Positions 63,094-64,000 of a stretch of 64,000 nucleotides of DNA are shown one piece after another. Location: contig JAJFFT010000001.1 in NCBI GenBank assembly GCA_021776525.1, forward strand, positions 62,001 to 126,000. Reading direction: 5' to 3'. The position numbers were made by a program, and so were the translations under genes. Under the pieces are notes generated by a model. It saw only the letters and a program-made list of their open reading frames with translations, made no database searches and had not been told where the DNA came from. Position 1 is the first letter of the stretch. Each line of letters starts with the position of its first letter. Source of the DNA: Robiginitomaculum sp. Its GTDB lineage: Bacteria; Pseudomonadota; Alphaproteobacteria; Caulobacterales; Maricaulaceae.

Positions 63094-64000
63094 CTAGGTC
63101 GCAATGGCTAGCCCCACCGTCAATAACGTCGCAACAACCGGTACAACAACCGTAACAATCCCGACATCCTTATAGGCCTCTTTATGGGTAAGCCCGGTAA
63201 TGCTGAGCATAGCCACTACGGCACCGCAATGAGGCAGAGAATCAAACCCTCCGCTGGCCATTGCCACTAAACGGTGCATTTCAGCAGGCTCAATCCCCAT
63301 GGCCAGATAGGGCTCGGCCAGTGTCGCCATAAATATCTGTAACCCCCCAGAGGCCGATCCGGTAATGCCGGACACCACGCTGATGGCCCCAAACATAGAG
63401 AGCAGCGGGTTTAAATCGGCGCCGATAATGGCTTGTGTGAAGGCTGAAAACCCGGCGGTATTGACGACGACACCCCCAAAACCAATGACCGCCGCCGTGG
63501 CCATAAGAGGGGAAATGGCATCCTGTGTGCCCGCGCCAAAAACCTTTAAGGGTTGACGGCGTATCACAGGGAACAGAAATATCGCCACGACACTGGCCAG
63601 GGTCAGGGCAATGGATGGCCATAAAATAGGCTGTGCATTGGCAAACTGTACCAGTGCAATGTCGGCCCCCACGTCGCCCATGGATAACAGCCGTGGTGTC
63701 AAAATTGTGCCGATAACCAGTGCCAATGGGATAAGCGCAATGGCCCAATGGGGCTGGTCATGGGCAATAGCATCCAGATCGGGAATATGGTCGTTGGGGC
63801 CGGCAAGAAACCCCTCACCGGCGAGCTTGGCTTTAATTCGTTCACGCTCTAAATACCACATGCCCAAAACAAACATTATCGTGCCGCCAAAAATGCCAAG
63901 TCCGGCCCCGGCAAACAAATCTGTACCAAGGCGGATAGTCGGTATGACATTGTGTATGGATGGTGTGCCGGGAAGGGCCGTTAAGGTAAAGGTTCCAGCC
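63094..64000 (-). CDS. GntP-family permease, N-terminal part outside window
   Basis: An inner-membrane H+ symporter of the gluconate permease family. The frame stays open to the last base; read from there it begins GTFTLTALPGTPSIHNVIPT, the family's conserved re-entrant segment, so the start lies beyond the window. The visible part has about seven hydrophobic segments, including GGVVVNTAGFSAFTQAI, SGITGSASGGLQIFM and SGGFDSLPHCGAVVAMLSI. Substrate may be gluconate or another hydroxy-acid. Confidence 0.92.
   Translation of the reverse strand, partial: AGTFTLTALPGTPSIHNVIPTIRLGTDLFAGAGLGIFGGTIMFVLGMWYLERERIKAKLAGEGFLAGPNDHIPDLDAIAHDQPHWAIALIPLALVIGTILTPRLLSMGDVGADIALVQFANAQPILWPSIALTLASVVAIFLFPVIRRQPLKVFGAGTQDAISPLMATAAVIGFGGVVVNTAGFSAFTQAIIGADLNPLLSMFGAISVVSGITGSASGGLQIFMATLAEPYLAMGIEPAEMHRLVAMASGGFDSLPHCGAVVAMLSITGLTHKEAYKDVGIVTVVVPVVATLLTVGLAIAT

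Overview
The window reads as a chromosomal piece of a mid-GC alphaproteobacterium. The evidence is the backbone gene content and order (dnaX next to ybaB and a small SRP RNA; gpsA-tsaD facing hemC-hemD followed by the two HemX/HemY-like membrane proteins) and a DnaX that lacks the zinc-binding cysteines, as I recall for that class. I cannot place it to genus from sequence alone.

Layout. (1) 1-15.4 kb is backbone: a 5'-cut allantoicase, a SulP anion transporter, yebC, ybaB, dnaX, the SRP RNA, a CNT nucleoside permease, a Fic AMPylase that looks acquired, gpsA, tsaD and the haem genes. (2) 15.5-29.0 kb is accessory DNA stacked on one tRNA-Thr(CGT) gene. Four pieces of that tRNA are visible: a 5' half (15470-15508), a complete copy (15605-15680), a 3' part (26735-26780) and a last 3' scrap (28995-29032). 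They delimit an ~11.1-11.2 kb element and, next to it, a 2,232-bp cassette between exact 38-bp direct repeats. The large element holds a tyrosine integrase, an AlpA-like regulator, a primase/VapE-type helicase, a controller (C) protein with classical C-boxes, a C5 methyltransferase with a NaeI-type restriction enzyme, a DUF262 protein coupled to a HEPN protein, and a zinc-finger/GIY-YIG nuclease. This replication set without visible structural genes suggests a satellite-like or integrative element carrying defence cargo. The small cassette holds only two genes, a ParA-type ATPase and a HEPN-domain protein, and no recombinase. (3) 29.1-32.0 kb returns to backbone: an ABC exporter, a small secreted protein, a DUF167 protein and YggT. 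(4) 32.7-62.6 kb is a surface-polysaccharide (O-antigen or capsule type) locus. (5) 62.8-64.0 kb holds a small membrane protein and a GntP permease that runs off the window.

How the genes work together. In the polysaccharide locus, WecB/WecC should supply UDP-ManNAcA. Gmd, a DegT aminotransferase and an acetyltransferase could supply a GDP-N-acyl-perosamine-like sugar. A WbpG-type amidotransferase with HisH and a HisF lacking its first catalytic Asp could install an amidine. A LegC-type aminotransferase, a bi-domain dehydrogenase, two sugar-phosphate transferases, four recognisable glycosyltransferases, a Wzx flippase, a Wzy-like polymerase and an O-antigen ligase/polymerase-like protein complete the set. 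In the accessory region the methyltransferase, endonuclease, DUF262 and HEPN genes are packed on one strand as an apparent defence operon. The C protein that would normally control such an R-M system lies about 6 kb away and instead faces an SH3-domain protein.

The best candidate for an undescribed system is the ParA-HEPN pair between 38-bp repeats. Second is the tRNA-splitting element with its own spare tRNA and its DUF262-HEPN/R-M operon.
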